Notes: generated by a model not told the origin, from the letters alone. Positions 36,821 to 49,199 are shown, counted from the stretch's first letter. The stretch is DNA of 64,000 nt from Effrenium voratum (GCA_963377175.1 CAUJNA010003738.1:257001-321000); one strand, 5' to 3'. A program made the numbers and translations.

Positions 36821-37086
36821 ACACTTAAACTCCAAATGGAGAGTGCTAATCTTTCGAGTACAACTGATGAGTCTCGAGTACAACTGATGAGTCTCGAGTA
36901 TCTGCTTGATTTCCGCGGGCAAAGAGGGGACCTTGTTGGGAAGCAGGTACGTAGCTGAGCGTCCTCAGCTACTTCCCTTCCAGTGACCTAGCTTCGTTGG
37001 ATCAGGTCAGTCACTGGAAGCCTGATCCCCCTGCTGAGAATCTCAGAAAAGGTGGTGACAGGGCATTCTGTCACTCCGCACACACA
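36821..37086. repeat. Right terminal direct repeat with hairpin array
   Basis: Second copy of the left repeat, lacking the 9-bp CGATGAGTA. All four stem-loops are conserved. Confidence 0.9.
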
Positions 37087-37180
37087 CACACAGACACACA
37101 CACACACACACAGACCGCGCACAGACACACAGACCTCGCACAGACACACAGACCTCGCACAGACACACGCACAAACACAC
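37087..37180. repeat. CA tract followed by three 19-20-bp units
   Basis: A CA run is followed by tandem copies of CAGACCTCGCACAGACACA. Confidence 0.85.
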
Positions 37181-37199
37181 CCTGATAGTGCAAAGCTGA

Positions 37200-38560
37200 C
37201 CAGCAGCGCTTCAATTCGAAAGGAGCTGTGGAAACAGTGGATTTACAAACCCCTGGTTAACAGAGCATGGTGTCCCACTTGGGACAAAGCCCCCTTCAGG
37301 TTCCACTTAAATCCGGCTGAGACAATTTTCGTGCTGAGCTCTTTCTACCAGACGGGGGTCATGTCCAGTGCCCAAAACGCGCTCAAGTTTCTTTTGTTGG
37401 GCCACCAGCCTGGTCCTTCTCAAAGAAAGCTCACAATCAGACCAATAATTACGGAAATTCCTTCAACACGTCGACTGGGATGCCAAACGCCCAAAAAGGT
37501 CGGAAGGATCTCACTGTGTGGCCAGTTTCAAGGGAGTTTTAGATGTGATGTTTCATCCGAAACTTAGTTTGCGGATGAAGATCAATGACTCCTGTTCCCA
37601 ATTCGGGGTGTTCCAATGTTCTACCCAAAGACGAAGGGAAACTGGGGGTCAGCCATCTGGAGAACCCATGTTCAGCGGGCGGCTCAGTTCTTGTCACCTG
37701 CCCTTGACAGGGACACAGTTGTCAGTTGCTTGATCATTGTTTGAACGCTAATGTTCAAATAAGCTGCGATCTCCAAATAAAGGTGAATGAAAAAACGCAC
37801 CAGTGAATCAAGCAAAGAACCGAAGTGCTTTCACAAAATGTTCGAGTTGGACCTGCGCTATGGTCTGCAAAGAATACGTACCCCCCCGCTTGGACGGAAA
37901 GGGCGAGTTCCTCTTTTGATGAAGTTATTATTGGGGATTCATGCCCCCAGTTTGGTTTCCAGAATGCAAAATGTGGTTCGCCACTGGGAAAATGGTTGAG
38001 TCTCCCGCTCTTCAGCCACTATCAGAACACTTCGATCGAAAATCTATGTCTCTCACAACCATCTAGGGGACAGCGTTTGAGAGAATTGTCATTCCACTCG
38101 CCTCAAAACAGACACCCATCAGACCAGGCCAAATGGCCAAGGTGCAAAGAGGCTCGCTGCCTCATCCGAAAGGCCCAAATACTCCAAGCAGCAGCCCAGC
38201 GCCGACATCAGCAGCCTTTCACAAGATCGGCGAATCAGCATTTGTTGCCTTTTGTTTGCCGTGGCTTCTCCTGGCTTGCCCCTGCAGCAGCCTGGCTCCC
38301 TCAAAGGAACAGGTGCTGGACTTAATAAGGCCTTCGAAATGCTTTGACCAAGCAACCTGGCTGATGGACGTGTGGCGTACGCCTCGTCAAAAATGACTAG
38401 GGAGAGGGGTGTCGAGAAATCTACCCATTCCTTGAAGGCGAGCAAAAACCCACCTTCTTATCTTTTTTTCCGGAAAAACCTGAGTGCCCAAAAGAAACTG
38501 CCAATCGACAACAGCTGCGCATCGTGCCATGTCATAAGCAACCAGCTCAACCAGTTCTTC
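37200..38560. other. No supported gene
   Basis: Frames here lack combined coding bias and splice signals. A short minus-strand piece near 38400 (EWVDFSTPLSLVIFDE before GAG|GCGTAC) could be an exon but is weak. Confidence 0.4.
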
Positions 38561-38564
38561 CAGG

Positions 38565-38625
38565 CCACACCCGCGGCTTGGCTTCCAGATCTGCGCCGCC
38601 TGGCGCCTCCAGGCGAAACAAACCG
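38565..38625 (-). CDS. Possible short exon
   Basis: The minus strand reads RLEAPGGADLEAKPRVWPGR with mostly G/C third positions. Splice limits are not clear. Confidence 0.25.
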
Positions 38626-39093
38626 CGCATCAAAAGAAACAACCCCCCCAACAAAAAAACACACGCAACAATCTGTTAATAATAGGTTTCTCTGTATCAT
38701 CCAATCTGCATGTCCACCAGAAATGGCTTTGCTAAAACAACTCCTTACCAGGCGCCATGGATGTGGGGAAAGCTCCAGCCCTTCAAACGATCAGCAATCC
38801 TTGGAGCCTTTCAAGGCACAGAACCCGCAAATATCTAGCACTCCTCGGTCATCCATCTGAAGAGCGCTGAAAAGTGAGGCATGTCAACTTAGATCAACAT
38901 GAACCCAGGAAAATCTGCGGGGATCAAGTCAAGGTCTGAACCCATGAAAAGAAGCACGGCCGAAACAGCAAAACCAGTTTCAACCATTCAAGAGATGCCT
39001 TGTAGCCGGGAAAAGGCGTGTTGGAAAACAACCCAAAGGGGCAAAAGAAGCCAAAACAATGCAAAACAAAAAAGAAACCACACAAGTTAAACA

Positions 39094-39233
39094 TCAGAGC
39101 AGCTCAGCAGCTTCCCAAACAATCACGCCCGCCTGGGCTAGGGCGGCCATGAGCCGCTCCGCTGCCTGGCGCCCAGGCCGCAGCCTCTCAAAGCGAAGCG
39201 CTGCGCATGTGACAGCGTTCGGGATCATGTTGT
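39094..39233 (-). CDS. Last coding exon of a probable PPR-like protein
   Basis: The minus-strand frame (two bases, 46 codons including TGA at 39094-39096) reads MIPNAVTCAALRFERLRPGR then AAERLMAALAQAG, with G/C-rich third positions. The turn with PNAVTC, followed by G...A..L...M..AG, resembles pentatricopeptide repeats, organelle RNA-binding repeats of about 35 residues that are very numerous in dinoflagellates. Only one repeat-length is visible, so the family call is tentative. The upstream boundary at a GAG acceptor lacks a good pyrimidine tract. Confidence 0.5.
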
Positions 39234-39459
39234 CTCAGGCTTTCAGTGTTCGGTCTCTTGCTGAAGGGTTTGTCAGCACCTGCTCTCGGCGGAATGCTGA
39301 AATGTGGGCCCATCCCCATGGATGAGCTAGAGAATCGCGTGAGGTCTCCGCGAGCACAGACGGAAGGGGCGACTTTTTGGGCCTCGTAAACAAGGCAACG
39401 CCAATTTCCCAAAAGCGATGAAACTCGGATCTGTGGTTCGATTTTGGGCCCAGGGGCCC

Positions 39460-39610
39460 TTTCAGCCGCCCCCCGGCCCACCCTGGCAGGTCCGGGAAGC
39501 AAGTCCAGCTCTCCAGTTCCAGCCGGCTCCGTTGCAGCGCCTCAGGGCCTGGCAAGAGGAGCCTCGAATGCCTCGCCTCGCCTTCCTCGGTGCCGGACTT
39601 GTACATTCCT
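39460..39610 (-). CDS. Probable exon upstream of the PPR-like exon
   Basis: A minus-strand frame with very strong G/C third positions reads SGTEEGEARHSRLLLPGPEA, LQRSRLELESWTCFPDLPGW and AGGRLKGPL. The acceptor and donor are ambiguous. It may belong to the same gene as 39094-39233. Function unknown. Confidence 0.5.
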
Positions 39611-40291
39611 CCACTTGGGATTGCAGACAAGCTCGTGTGGAACAATCCCCAATTTCATCTCTGACCCTCCTTTTTATGGGGACATGCCCGAAAAACTCCA
39701 CGGGAATTCAGGGAATGTCTCTTCATTATGCTTGGGGCACAAGTCATGTCCTTGGCATCAAAATTGGCACGTGAAGTCCCTCCAGCCCTCCAAGTCTTTT
39801 CGTACATGAACTTCCGTAAGCCAGCTTGGAAAAACGGAAAGCTGCGCGCAGATTCTCAAAAGTGCACTCCGGGAAGGTGCTTCTCCGTGTTTTGTAAATT
39901 GCTGTCTTTGGTTCTATTGTTTGTTTGGGATTTTATTTGGCAGTGAATTCATCTTCAGGATTATATGCATCATCTGCAGCAGGCGCTCGCGAATCGACCT
40001 ACAAGGCCACTTTCCGTGATTGCTGCCCATTCCTCACAGCCAACTCAATCCAGAGGCGAGCGTCACTGGGACAACCCCCACCAAACCCCGTGCCAGACTC
40101 ATATCCCAAGACAAAATCGACCCCTAGCTGAGTCAATTTCAAGCTGTTGTTTTCAACGGAACCTGCCACCGTGTGCAACTTGTGAGATTCATTCTTCAGC
40201 CGCCTCAAATTAAAGACCCCAAATATTGTAGTTGTCCGCTAAACAAATGGTCCCCCCCCCCAACCAAAAAAAAAAAAACACACACACACAA

Positions 40292-40383
40292 TCACTCGCA
40301 GGTGCGCATGAGCGGGCCTGGCAGCACCACGCGGCTGGTGCTCGCCTCCGCCACAGCCAGCCGCGCCGCCGGCCGCAGCGCGC
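40292..40383 (-). CDS. Probable last exon, alanine-rich
   Basis: After a GTGCTTGTGCAG acceptor the minus strand reads ALRPAARLAVAEASTSRVVL then PGPLMRTCE and a TGA stop at 40292-40294, with almost every third position G or C. A CA/A-rich tract follows. Family unknown. Confidence 0.5.
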
Positions 40384-40484
40384 CTGCACAAGCACGCGCA
40401 AGCGCGCAAGAGCTCCAGCTATGATGGCAGGGGGTGTACCATTGATCCATAGCCATAAAAAGCTGCTGGGCAGAGAAGGTGGAC

Positions 40485-40617
40485 CTGTGCAAATGATGTC
40501 CTTCTGAAGAGGTTGAGGGGCGCTTCAAGCCATTGATCACTTGTGTTGCAGAAAAAGTTTGCATTCTCTGGATGAAGTCCCACATGCAAAGACTGCTCCG
40601 CTCGCCGGCTGTAGGTC
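40485..40617 (-). CDS. Internal exon of an unrecognised protein
   Basis: A 133-bp exon (two bases, 43 codons, two bases) between GATCCTTTTGCAG and CACAG|GTCCAC. It encodes AGERSSLCMWDFIQRMQTFS and ATQVINGLKRPSTSSEG. Two other minus frames are also open here, so frame choice rests on the splice signals. Its end phase does not fit 40383 directly. Confidence 0.45.
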
Positions 40618-40861
40618 CTGCAAAAGGATCCCTTGCTGCGCAATCTCCGCGGAACAAGTCTGCAAGAAACCAGGATGGAATCTGCTTTGGATGCTGCAGG
40701 CGAGGTTCCGGAGGTAAACTTTCCCCGATGGTTTGGCCAAACCCAATGAATGTCTTAAGCCAGCGCGTCGCTAGCTGTTCAAGCTGCAAGACCCAGCGGC
40801 GCTGCTCAACTTGAGTTGTTCTCCATCTATGATGAAGGCGGCCAGGCTTCGGAGCGGTGAG

Positions 40862-41370
40862 TACTGGATTGGATTGGATTGGAATGGGCTGGACTGGATT
40901 GGATTTGGAATTCATTTCATTCCAGTTCATTTCATTGCATTCCATTCCAATCCCTTAAGCCTCCCTTCCATTTCATTCCCTTCCCTTCCCAAACCTTCCA
41001 TGCCATTCCATTCCATTCCTTCATTCATTCACCCTTCATTCATTCACCCCTTCATTCATTCACCCCTTCATTCCTTCATTCCGTCATTCCATCATTCCTT
41101 CATTCCATCATTCCATATTTCCATCAATCCAATCCAACCCAATCCATTCATTCATCAATGCATTCATTCATCAATTCACTATGTCATTAATTTGTTAATG
41201 CGTTCGTTCGTTTGTTTATTCATTCATTCATTCATTCATTCGTTCGTTCGTTCGTCCGTTCTTTCGTTGGTTCGTTGGCTCGTTGGCTCGTTGGCTCGTT
41301 GGTTCGTTGGTGCATTGGTTCATCGCTTGATTGTTCACGGATGGGAGCGAGCGAGCAAGTGAGCGGGTAA
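40862..41370. repeat. Chain of penta- and tetranucleotide repeats with an inverted start
   Basis: GGATT units (40865-40905) turn into their complement type, ATTCC/AATCC, after GGAATTC near 40909. They then drift through TTCATTCA, CGTT, GGCTCGTT and GAGCGAGC. Confidence 0.9.
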
Positions 41371-42877
41371 GTGAGCGTGCGCCAAGCAACATGAGAGGAG
41401 TGGAGGGAGACTCAACATGGTAGGCATCCAATTTGGTTGGCTTTCCGACCCTCGAAGGATTCTCAATCGTCACGTTTTATGCAACCTGGTGTCTGTGTTT
41501 GTGCTTGCGTTTGCATTTGGGTCCATGAGTTCGTGTGTCTGTGTGTGTGTCTGGCACGAGCAAGCCTAAGGGATTTGTGATGTTCTTTGCCCTGTACCCA
41601 CGATCAGCATCACCAACTCTCGATATCGCCGAGAGATGCTCTACAGCCCATGCGGTCTCTGCCCAAAGACAACAAACCACTCTGACCCCAAGTAGGAAAA
41701 CGACTGCTACCTGCAAACAGCGGGTGGTTGGAGCAGGAGAAATGTCGGCCGCCTGAGGCAGTGCTTGGGCGGCCGCGAACTGTCTCTGCATCCTGGCGAT
41801 CAAGTCTCTGCGACTAGCTTTGGCTTGAATGCGAAGTTGGGTGTCTTTTTGAAGACTTCCTGAATACTGATGTGTTGGTAGAACGTCAGGCAGTCTGCCC
41901 CTCCGACATTGAGCCCCAAGTATGCAAGGGTTCGATTTGAAGCTTTGTACACCTACCCAAAGAACGGGGCCAGTTGCAGGCGATGCTCATTGCTTCCGCA
42001 TGGTCTCTTTGTGCGAAGGTCCCTGCACAATTGCGGCAATGGGAAGTGCGCAGCAAAGAAGAAGTTTGACGAAAACTTAAAGTCTGGCATATCATTTGAA
42101 GTGTCATGCTTCTGAGAGAATTGTTGGAGACAGTGTTTGCAAAAAGCCAGCCCAAGATGCTTCATGTTCCCAAGAATGTGGCACTGCCGCCGCCGGTTGG
42201 CTTGCCAGGTTGAAACGTGTGCTGCATGCTGCTATGGTAGATGTTTGGATGTTGTGCTATGGTATATTTTTGGATTTTTAGACTTTTGGATGTTGTGCTG
42301 CATGCTGCTAGCAGCAATTCCTTGCTGGCCCTTGTCTTCTGCCATTCTCTGTGACATGAGGTCCATGGGTGTGCACTTCGGCCCCAGCTTCTGCGGGCTG
42401 GCGCTCTCTTTAGGCCTTCAGCTGCTGGTGAAGCACCCATGTAGTTGGCTGTGTTTGCCTTGAAGGGAAGCCCAGGACATCAACTGCAAGTCATCTTCAG
42501 AAACCAGGGCCATACATGACTGTCAGCAAAAGCGGACTCGTTGCTGTCAAGCGAACGTACCCGAACAAACTCCTCAGCCGCAACTGGCAACCCTGTTTTG
42601 CATCCGTAACTCCACATTCATAAACAAAGTCAAGTTTGAGAATTTGCCGATTGCCAAGTGTCCGTTGCCAGCCGAACGGTGAAAAGATGCGAGCTAGAAC
42701 TCTTCAGTCAAAGCTGCTCAGGGTTCTCTATTCTTGTCAACATGTCCATTTTGCAAAGCTTCACAGTGCGCATGGGTCATGGGTCGACTGCCGCCAACTG
42801 CTCCATTCGCGTTTGCAAAGGCTAGTGGTGGGTACGTCCCCAGATTTTGTGTGACAGGTAGGATCTGGTCAACTCAC

Positions 42878-42970
42878 AGGGCACTCCCTGTCCGCCTTCC
42901 AGCCTGGGGAGGAGAATGCCAGTCCGCCACGGCACCTCATGCCACACAAGTAATCGAGCTCCACAAGTGT
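42878..42970 (-). CDS. Internal exon of an unrecognised protein
   Basis: Exactly 31 codons in phase 0 between CTTTTCAACTCAAG and the perfect donor CCT|GTGAGT. Peptide: TLVELDYLCGMRCRGGLAFS then SPGWKADRECP. Three cysteines in 31 residues. Family unknown. Confidence 0.5.
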
Positions 42971-43502
42971 CTTGAGTTGAAAAGCAGTCAGGTTGCAATT
43001 GAAACAATACTTCGCCACGATTTCCCTTAGGAGTATCCGGTGAAAAGAGACGATGGAAAGCAAAACATATCCAAGCCCTTCTATTCGAGCTTTAACATAG
43101 CAAGGGCTTGAATGGAGAGGTAGGTCAAGAGATGTTACCGTTCCTTTCTCATTCACTTCATGCCCTTCCCTAAAGTTGAGCTCTCATAAGTAGGGCCGAG
43201 GCGGCGTGGGAGGGCTGCCCAAACAACTCTCAACTCAGAACTCAGAAGAAGAAATGGAAAGCCCAGTTGAACCTCCTCGTTGGTTGGTTAGCTGCTTCTT
43301 TCTGGTTGGCTGGTTGCCTGATGGACATTTCACATCGAAACCAATGGGCATCCCGGGTCCAAACACGACAGCCCGGGATAGCCCGGACAAACAAGCTACT
43401 GCCAAGCTGTTACCAAACAAATGTACGGGTGAAGGAGCCACATGCGCACAAAACCAAGTGGAGCATCGGTCCACTGCGAGGGCAGCAAATGTCCATCTCG
43501 AT

Positions 43503-43686
43503 TCAGCATTGCAGGGCACCCACACATTGCCGCAGATGCCGAGAATCGTCTGCCCCAAGAATCGCAATGTCACACAGCCGCAAAAGTGGCACTGTTTTCT
43601 TGAAGCTCCCAGCCCCACCCTCTCCTTTCAACCTGGTCACATGCCTGGCTTCGGCTTCCGGCCGGGGCCACCCGGGCCACAAAGGC
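43503..43686 (-). CDS. Probable last exon of an unrecognised protein
   Basis: After a CTTTCGTTGCAG acceptor the minus strand is open for 60 codons to a TGA at 43503-43505. It reads ARHVTRLKGEGGAGSFKKTV then LLRLCDIAILGADDSRHLRQ. Codon composition is favourable. Family unknown. Confidence 0.5.
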
Positions 43687-44479
43687 CTGCAACGAAAGCG
43701 AGTTGCGGCGGTTCCGAGTTTACTGCCCACGGCACAGGTTGGGGCTTGGGGATGGGCAAACTATGCGGCATTGTGGAACAAATGTTTTGGTTGGTTTGGT
43801 TTACCCCGTGCGGACAGTGGGCATGATCAAGATGGTAGACGCCGCCCCTTCGAGAGAAGTCAGCTTAGAGAAAAAATGCCCTGAGCAAAGTATACTGGAC
43901 AGCCTGCTCGTGTAACCCGTGCCCTGCAAAGAATACCCCACCCCAAGCAATTCAAAAACAAGGAGCAGGGTGCAAAGCCTGTTCACTGGCAACATGCGGT
44001 TAGGAGACGTAGTGCAGGATTTCGTCCTTCAAGTGTATGAACTGCGAGAGCGATCCACATCCGGATGTGCTGAGTGCCTCTCTTGCTCCGACAACCATCC
44101 CGATTGTTTTGAGACTCACGTCCCTATGTGCAGAACAGCCGCCGGACTCGGAGAATCCAGCTTTGCTCAATACCTGAGTTGCGCATCTGACAAAATGAGA
44201 CAGGCTGTGAGGGCCGCACCAATCTCAATCCGTCTGTTTGATAATTACTCCTACCAGGAAACCGTTGAGGTTGAAATCCAAGCTGAAAACAAAGCTCAAT
44301 GACAAACAAACCTCAGAGTCGCGGCCATCACACCCAATTGCCTGAGGTATGGTTTGAAACATCAAGAAACTGCTGACTAGTGGCATGAAACATAGCTTCT
44401 TCCCACCCTAACTTGCGCGTCGGCTGCCCTAGCACTTTCGAGCACACCAAATTGCAAATCCTTCCGAAAGAAGTGACAA

Positions 44480-45310
44480 CAAGCAAACACACACACACAC
44501 ACACAACCACAAAGCAGACACACACACAGACACACACACAGACACACAGACACACACAAACACACACAAACACACACAGACAGACACAGACACAGACACA
44601 GACACAGACACAGACACAGACACAGACACAGACACAGACACAGACACAGACATAGACACAGACACAGACACAGACACAGACACAGACACAGACACAGACA
44701 CAGACACACACACACACACACACAAACACACACAGACACACAGAGACACACACAGACACACACACACACAAACACACACAGACACACAGAGACACACACA
44801 GACACACACACACACAGACACACACAGACACACACAGACACACACAGACACACAGACACAGACACACACAGACACACAGACACACACACACACAGACACA
44901 CCCACACGCAAGCAAACAATCAATCAAACAAACAAACAAACAAACAAACAAACAAACAAACAAACAAACAAACAAACAAACAAACAAACACACAAACACA
45001 CAAACACACAAGCAAGCAAGCAAGCAAGCAAACAAACAAAAGAGCAAGCAAGAAATCAGAAAGAAAGCAAGCAAGCAAGCAAGCAAGTAGACAAACAGGC
45101 AGCGAGCGAGCCAGCCAGCCGGCAGGCAAGCAGGCAAGCGAGCAAGCGTGCATTTTGTTGTGCGCAAAAATTCGCTGTATTCATTCGGGCACGTCAGTTT
45201 GCATGTCTGTCTGTCTGTCTGTCTCTGTCTGTCTCTGTCTGTCTCTGTCTGTCTCTGTCTGTCTGTCTGTCTGTCTGTCTCTTTCTGTCTGTCTGTCTGT
45301 CTGTCTGTCG
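44480..45310. repeat. CACAGA / CAAA / GCAA repeat chain switching to TGTC
   Basis: CA and CAGACA units (44488-44900), CAAA (44930-44990) and GCAA (45010-45140) are followed after about 50 bp of unique sequence by TGTC/TCTG units (45205-45308), the complementary type. Frames of up to 279 codons are repeat translations. Confidence 0.95.
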
Positions 45311-45913
45311 ATCAGTTGGTCGTGGTTTCTTCCGTGCAACTGAAAGCTTCGGGGTCTTCATTGTTTTGTTTTGATTTGTTTGCTTGTGATAGCAAGCCGG
45401 AAAATGGGATGTCCTCATCAGGGCTACAGCGACACGGCGGGGTAAACGCGACGGAGCCGGCAGCCCTCACACGTGTGAAAAGAAGACGTATTTCTGAAAA
45501 CATCAGGTTTCGAGTACCTGCGGCTAAGAACCAAGGATGAAGCGGCGGCAGGAAACCTCCAGAAGGAGAAGAGCCCGCCCATGCACTGCAAAGGCTGTCA
45601 AATGACCACGGGCCGGACAGGAGGCGAGAAGACTACATTTCAAGCATGTGGAACCCTGGCGGCAGCACAAAAAGGCTTGTTCGTCCTCAAATCTATACAG
45701 ATACGGTAGCCCCCCTCCCCTTCCAAGAAAAACAAACTACCTCTTTCCACACATGAACTGCAGGTTGAAACCCACTAAAAAGAACAACATGTCTGGCATT
45801 TGCCCCCCCCCCCCGGCCACTGTCCTCTAAACAACCTCAGGAAGAAGCATTTCTACTTCCAATTTTGGTTGATTGGAAATGTTGCGCAACATTTTCCACA
45901 GAAACCGTTGCCG

Positions 45914-46439
45914 TTAGAGCAGAGCCGCCCCATGCGACGGCCAGCGCTGGATCCGCAAGGCGCCCTTCCGGAGCCGCAGCCCGTCTTGGGCGCGAGACTC
46001 CATGCGGCAAAACGGCACAAGTGACACAAACGTCTTGGGCGGTGCGGTTGGCAGATGTTGGGTCAGGCTATTTTCTTGGAGTGTCACGGATTCCCTAGAG
46101 GTTTCCATGCTTCAAGAAAGAACGCCAAGCACTGCTGAGGAGATGTATTCGACATGTACACTGTTACTGAAAACTCATCAAAATGCAACAAGTGACGACC
46201 TAAATGATGGCGAGACTTGGATCCAGGTTGGATTCACGTGAGCGGCCCAGATTGCCCATTCCTCCTGCGCGATTGTCAATTTGTCAGCCCATGCCAGGCA
46301 AACCGTCCGGTGAAACCAGCTTGGGCCAGCAAGTCGGACGTTCGCGCCCCCACCAAACACCACGTAAGTCACCCAAGCCCCGCAAAGGAGAACTCTTGCG
46401 AGTTGGGCGCGGGCGGCAAGCAACTCGATCGCCAAACCC
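45914..46439 (-). CDS. Two exons, the second with a stop, of an unrecognised protein
   Basis: Exon 46373-46439 (one base, 22 codons) lies between GAGTTGCAG and TGG|GTGACT and encodes GLAIELLAARAQLARVLLCG. The downstream segment, 45914 to about 46020, reads MESRAQDGLRLRKGALRIQR then WPSHGAALL and a TAA, with nearly all third positions G or C. Its acceptor is not certain. A further coding-like piece, APKACSALRGEAWSFRAWES, lies at about 46575-46640 upstream. Confidence 0.5.
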
Positions 46440-46874
46440 CTGCAACTCCTTCTTTGCACCGAATGGCGACTTTCAAACCAAATTGCTTGTGGACCACCAT
46501 CTGAAAGCTGGTTTGCTGCAAATTTAAATGGGAACAAGTGCCCAAGCTCCAAACCTAATTGTCGTTGTGGACTCTCCCAGGCCCGAAAACTCCAGGCTTC
46601 CCCACGGAGCGCGGAGCAGGCCTTCGGGGCGGAGCCATTGACCCAAGTCGAGCCCAAAAGCTAATGATTCGATTTAAAAGTCGGAAACAAAAAGCAATTG
46701 GAACAAAAAGTGATGTCTGCCATCCAAAAAAGCGAGTTTACTCCATCAGGGACCCTTGTGGGCTCGCGTCGCTGAGTCCCAAATTACCTCCTCAATTGGC
46801 TCCAAATGGGAATGTCGGAATGTCCTAAAGAATCCCTGGCTCCCGCATCCTGCAAGGAACCCAAAGATAGAGAG

Positions 46875-46945
46875 ACCTGTTTTCAGTCCCCTCCCAGCTG
46901 CGCCCGCCCATTGCGCCTGGTTCTGCAGCCACAACCTCGGTGGCA
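46875..46945 (-). CDS. Coding-like segment, frame uncertain
   Basis: Two minus frames are plausible: LWLQNQAQWAGAAGRGLKT and VVAAEPGAMGGRSWEGTENR. Both could end at ACAG|GTCTCT. Confidence 0.3.
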
Positions 46946-47258
46946 ATGGCTTGGACCGAGCATCCCCTGATCACTGAGACAAAGCCAAACGCTGCAAGTT
47001 GGCAATGAATCAAAATTGATGACGGATTGTCAACAGAGAGGCCGCTCTCCAAGTTTTGTCGAGAGCACATCCTCACAACGGAAACCGGCACAAACGAGTA
47101 CTCGATTCATTTTTGTCCACACATGCCTAGCCACGAACGCATGAAAAACACAACAACTTAAAGCCACCGGTACCTGCTTCGCAAAAAAGCGAAGCCGCAG
47201 TCAGAGCTGATGCAATGAGGCCTGCCCCTTTCATTCCAGCAAAGCAAAAGCAATCAAC

Positions 47259-47329
47259 CAGAAAAGGAAAGCAGCGCCTTCCAGAGAAGATCAGCCAGAC
47301 AAGCCATTGCAGGCGAGGAGCCGAGGGCG
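47259..47329 (-). CDS. Short exon of an unrecognised protein
   Basis: Acceptor CATGTTTTTCCAG with a clear pyrimidine tract, then ALGSSPAMACLADLLWKALL and a G|GTTGAT donor. The helix is leucine- and alanine-rich. Confidence 0.45.
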
Positions 47330-49199
47330 CTGGAAAAACATGTGCGGGCGCGGCATAGCCTCTCATCTGACAAGTTCAATCTCTTTAGCAAAACTTGGGT
47401 GTTGAGACCAGGCTGATTGCCGCAAAGCTGTAGGTTGAAAGTTTGTGAAGGGTACAGTACTGAACTCCTCACAAAAGGGCAAGCGTCAAGCCAACATGAC
47501 CTTCTAGGTGACTCAGTATGCTATTTAATTTTCCAGGCACTTCATTCAATGCTGCTAGCCGTTTCAAGGCTGGAATTGCCTCATCCGCACATCTTGAACC
47601 TTCCGTTTCTCTGTGACATTGTTCAACTAAAGGCAAACCCCGCAAATCCACATGAGACATTCGCTCAGCGCGCCTCGGCAGGCTGCCTGCACTGTCAAAA
47701 TCAGTCTGTGAAAGCAACAAAGTCTCGACTGTCTTTGCCCTCTCCAGGCAAACTACTTTGGGGCAAACTGTGTGAACCTTCTAGACTTGCTCAACTACAT
47801 GCCACATGCCTTCGCTTCAACATGACCTGAAAATGTAACATCCATCCATGACTATCAAAGGCACACAACTGACACTTCCATCCCACTTCACTCTTCAGGA
47901 CCAAGGTCGCAGGCACAGTGACACTTCAAATGACACCTATTCAAGCATTGGCGCCTGCGCCCAGTGCAGCCCCGGGTCATGAGCCTCAGGGCAAGCTGCA
48001 AGGAAAAACGCAAGAGCTCCGGGCAGGCAATCATGGTGGTGACGACGCATCAAGCAATGACTCTGCCCGTTGCACTGACCAATTGTTTGTTCCACAAGTC
48101 AGCATCCCTTCATGCCATCCGCAACCAGGACTGAATTGGACAACCGCACGGACGGCCAACCTTACTAAGTTGGGGACTAAAGCACTCCAATTTCAACACA
48201 GCATCACGCAAGTCTCTGCCAATCGGGGTTTCCCTTCAAAAACGAAGGCTCTATCACAAACTGGGCCTCGGACTGAACGCTCAGGGCATGGCACGGGAAA
48301 CGGCATAGCCAAGGATGGCATGGCAATGAATTTCAGGGGCACGAGGGGGTGATCTGAATATGGCGAACTCTTGAAAAACGGATCGTGACAGGTGATGATC
48401 TAGAAAGCAATGTGTTTGTTCAGTTGTTGGCCCAAGAGATATCCAAACAATTGCACGGCAGTGAACTGCAGAATGCATCGCTTCTGTAACATACCCGCTC
48501 CCACATCTAACCAGCCTCAGAGACAAAGGCGCGTGCATGCCGATTTCAGATTTCAGATGTTGAAAACACATCTCAAAACGGTCCAACGATATTCAACGGC
48601 TAGTAAGACGGGTTTGAAGACTTTACATATCCCAGAATTGCAACATAGGGTCATCAAACCTATGTCTACCATCGCGTAGGTTCATGTTGACATGCAACAC
48701 CAACCCTACAGCGCAGTAACATGGCAGCAAAAAAACATATCTCCAAAAAACACATCCGCATTTTTGAGGAACCTCCTTGTGCGGACCGGGTTCTTCAAGG
48801 TTAATATTCCTATTTCAGTCAAGGGTTAATCCCAAACCGACTCAAAAAACCGGTGATTGCTTTGCTGCTAAATGTTCATTGGCGAATGAACTCCTGCGAA
48901 ATGGTCTTTCAAATGTCATATGTCCAAATTTCGTTCAAACTCAATTCAGCCTGCCTCAGCTTTGATGAAACAAATAAATGCTTCTGATGTTCTGCAAACC
49001 ATGCACTGCTCCAGAACCTACTACTCTCACAACACTACGGCACAAGAGTTTGTCAAGAGGTGTTGCTTAGTACCAAACGGCGCAAAGGCTCGGCAGCTGC
49101 CCAGAGGCGTCCGGTCCTGCTGCCTTCATCTCAGCCCCGAGCCGCTGAGAGCAAGTGTGCATTCCAGCGAGGCCTGGGCAGATGTAGGGTCACTTTGTG

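Larger units (their letters stand above)
35371..37086. mobile_element. LTR-flanked non-autonomous element (TRIM-like)
   Basis: Two direct repeats of about 270 bp, 35371-35646 and 36821-37086, flank 1.17 kb. They are identical as far as I can read apart from a 9-bp CGATGAGTA present only in the left copy, implying a recent event. The interior has no protein-like frame. Its left part is purine-rich, with boxes such as CATCCCTAAGCGGGCGAA (three variants) and AGGGCG..GC...CCGCCCGGGAA (three variants). Both outer flanks are CA-rich, so a target duplication cannot be read. Non-autonomous LTR elements (TRIMs) and retrozymes have this size and layout. A simple tandem duplication cannot be excluded. 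Confidence 0.6.

Noticed and set aside
44328..45167. 279-codon minus-strand frame rich in Cys and Val
   Set aside because: Translation of CA/CAGA repeats.
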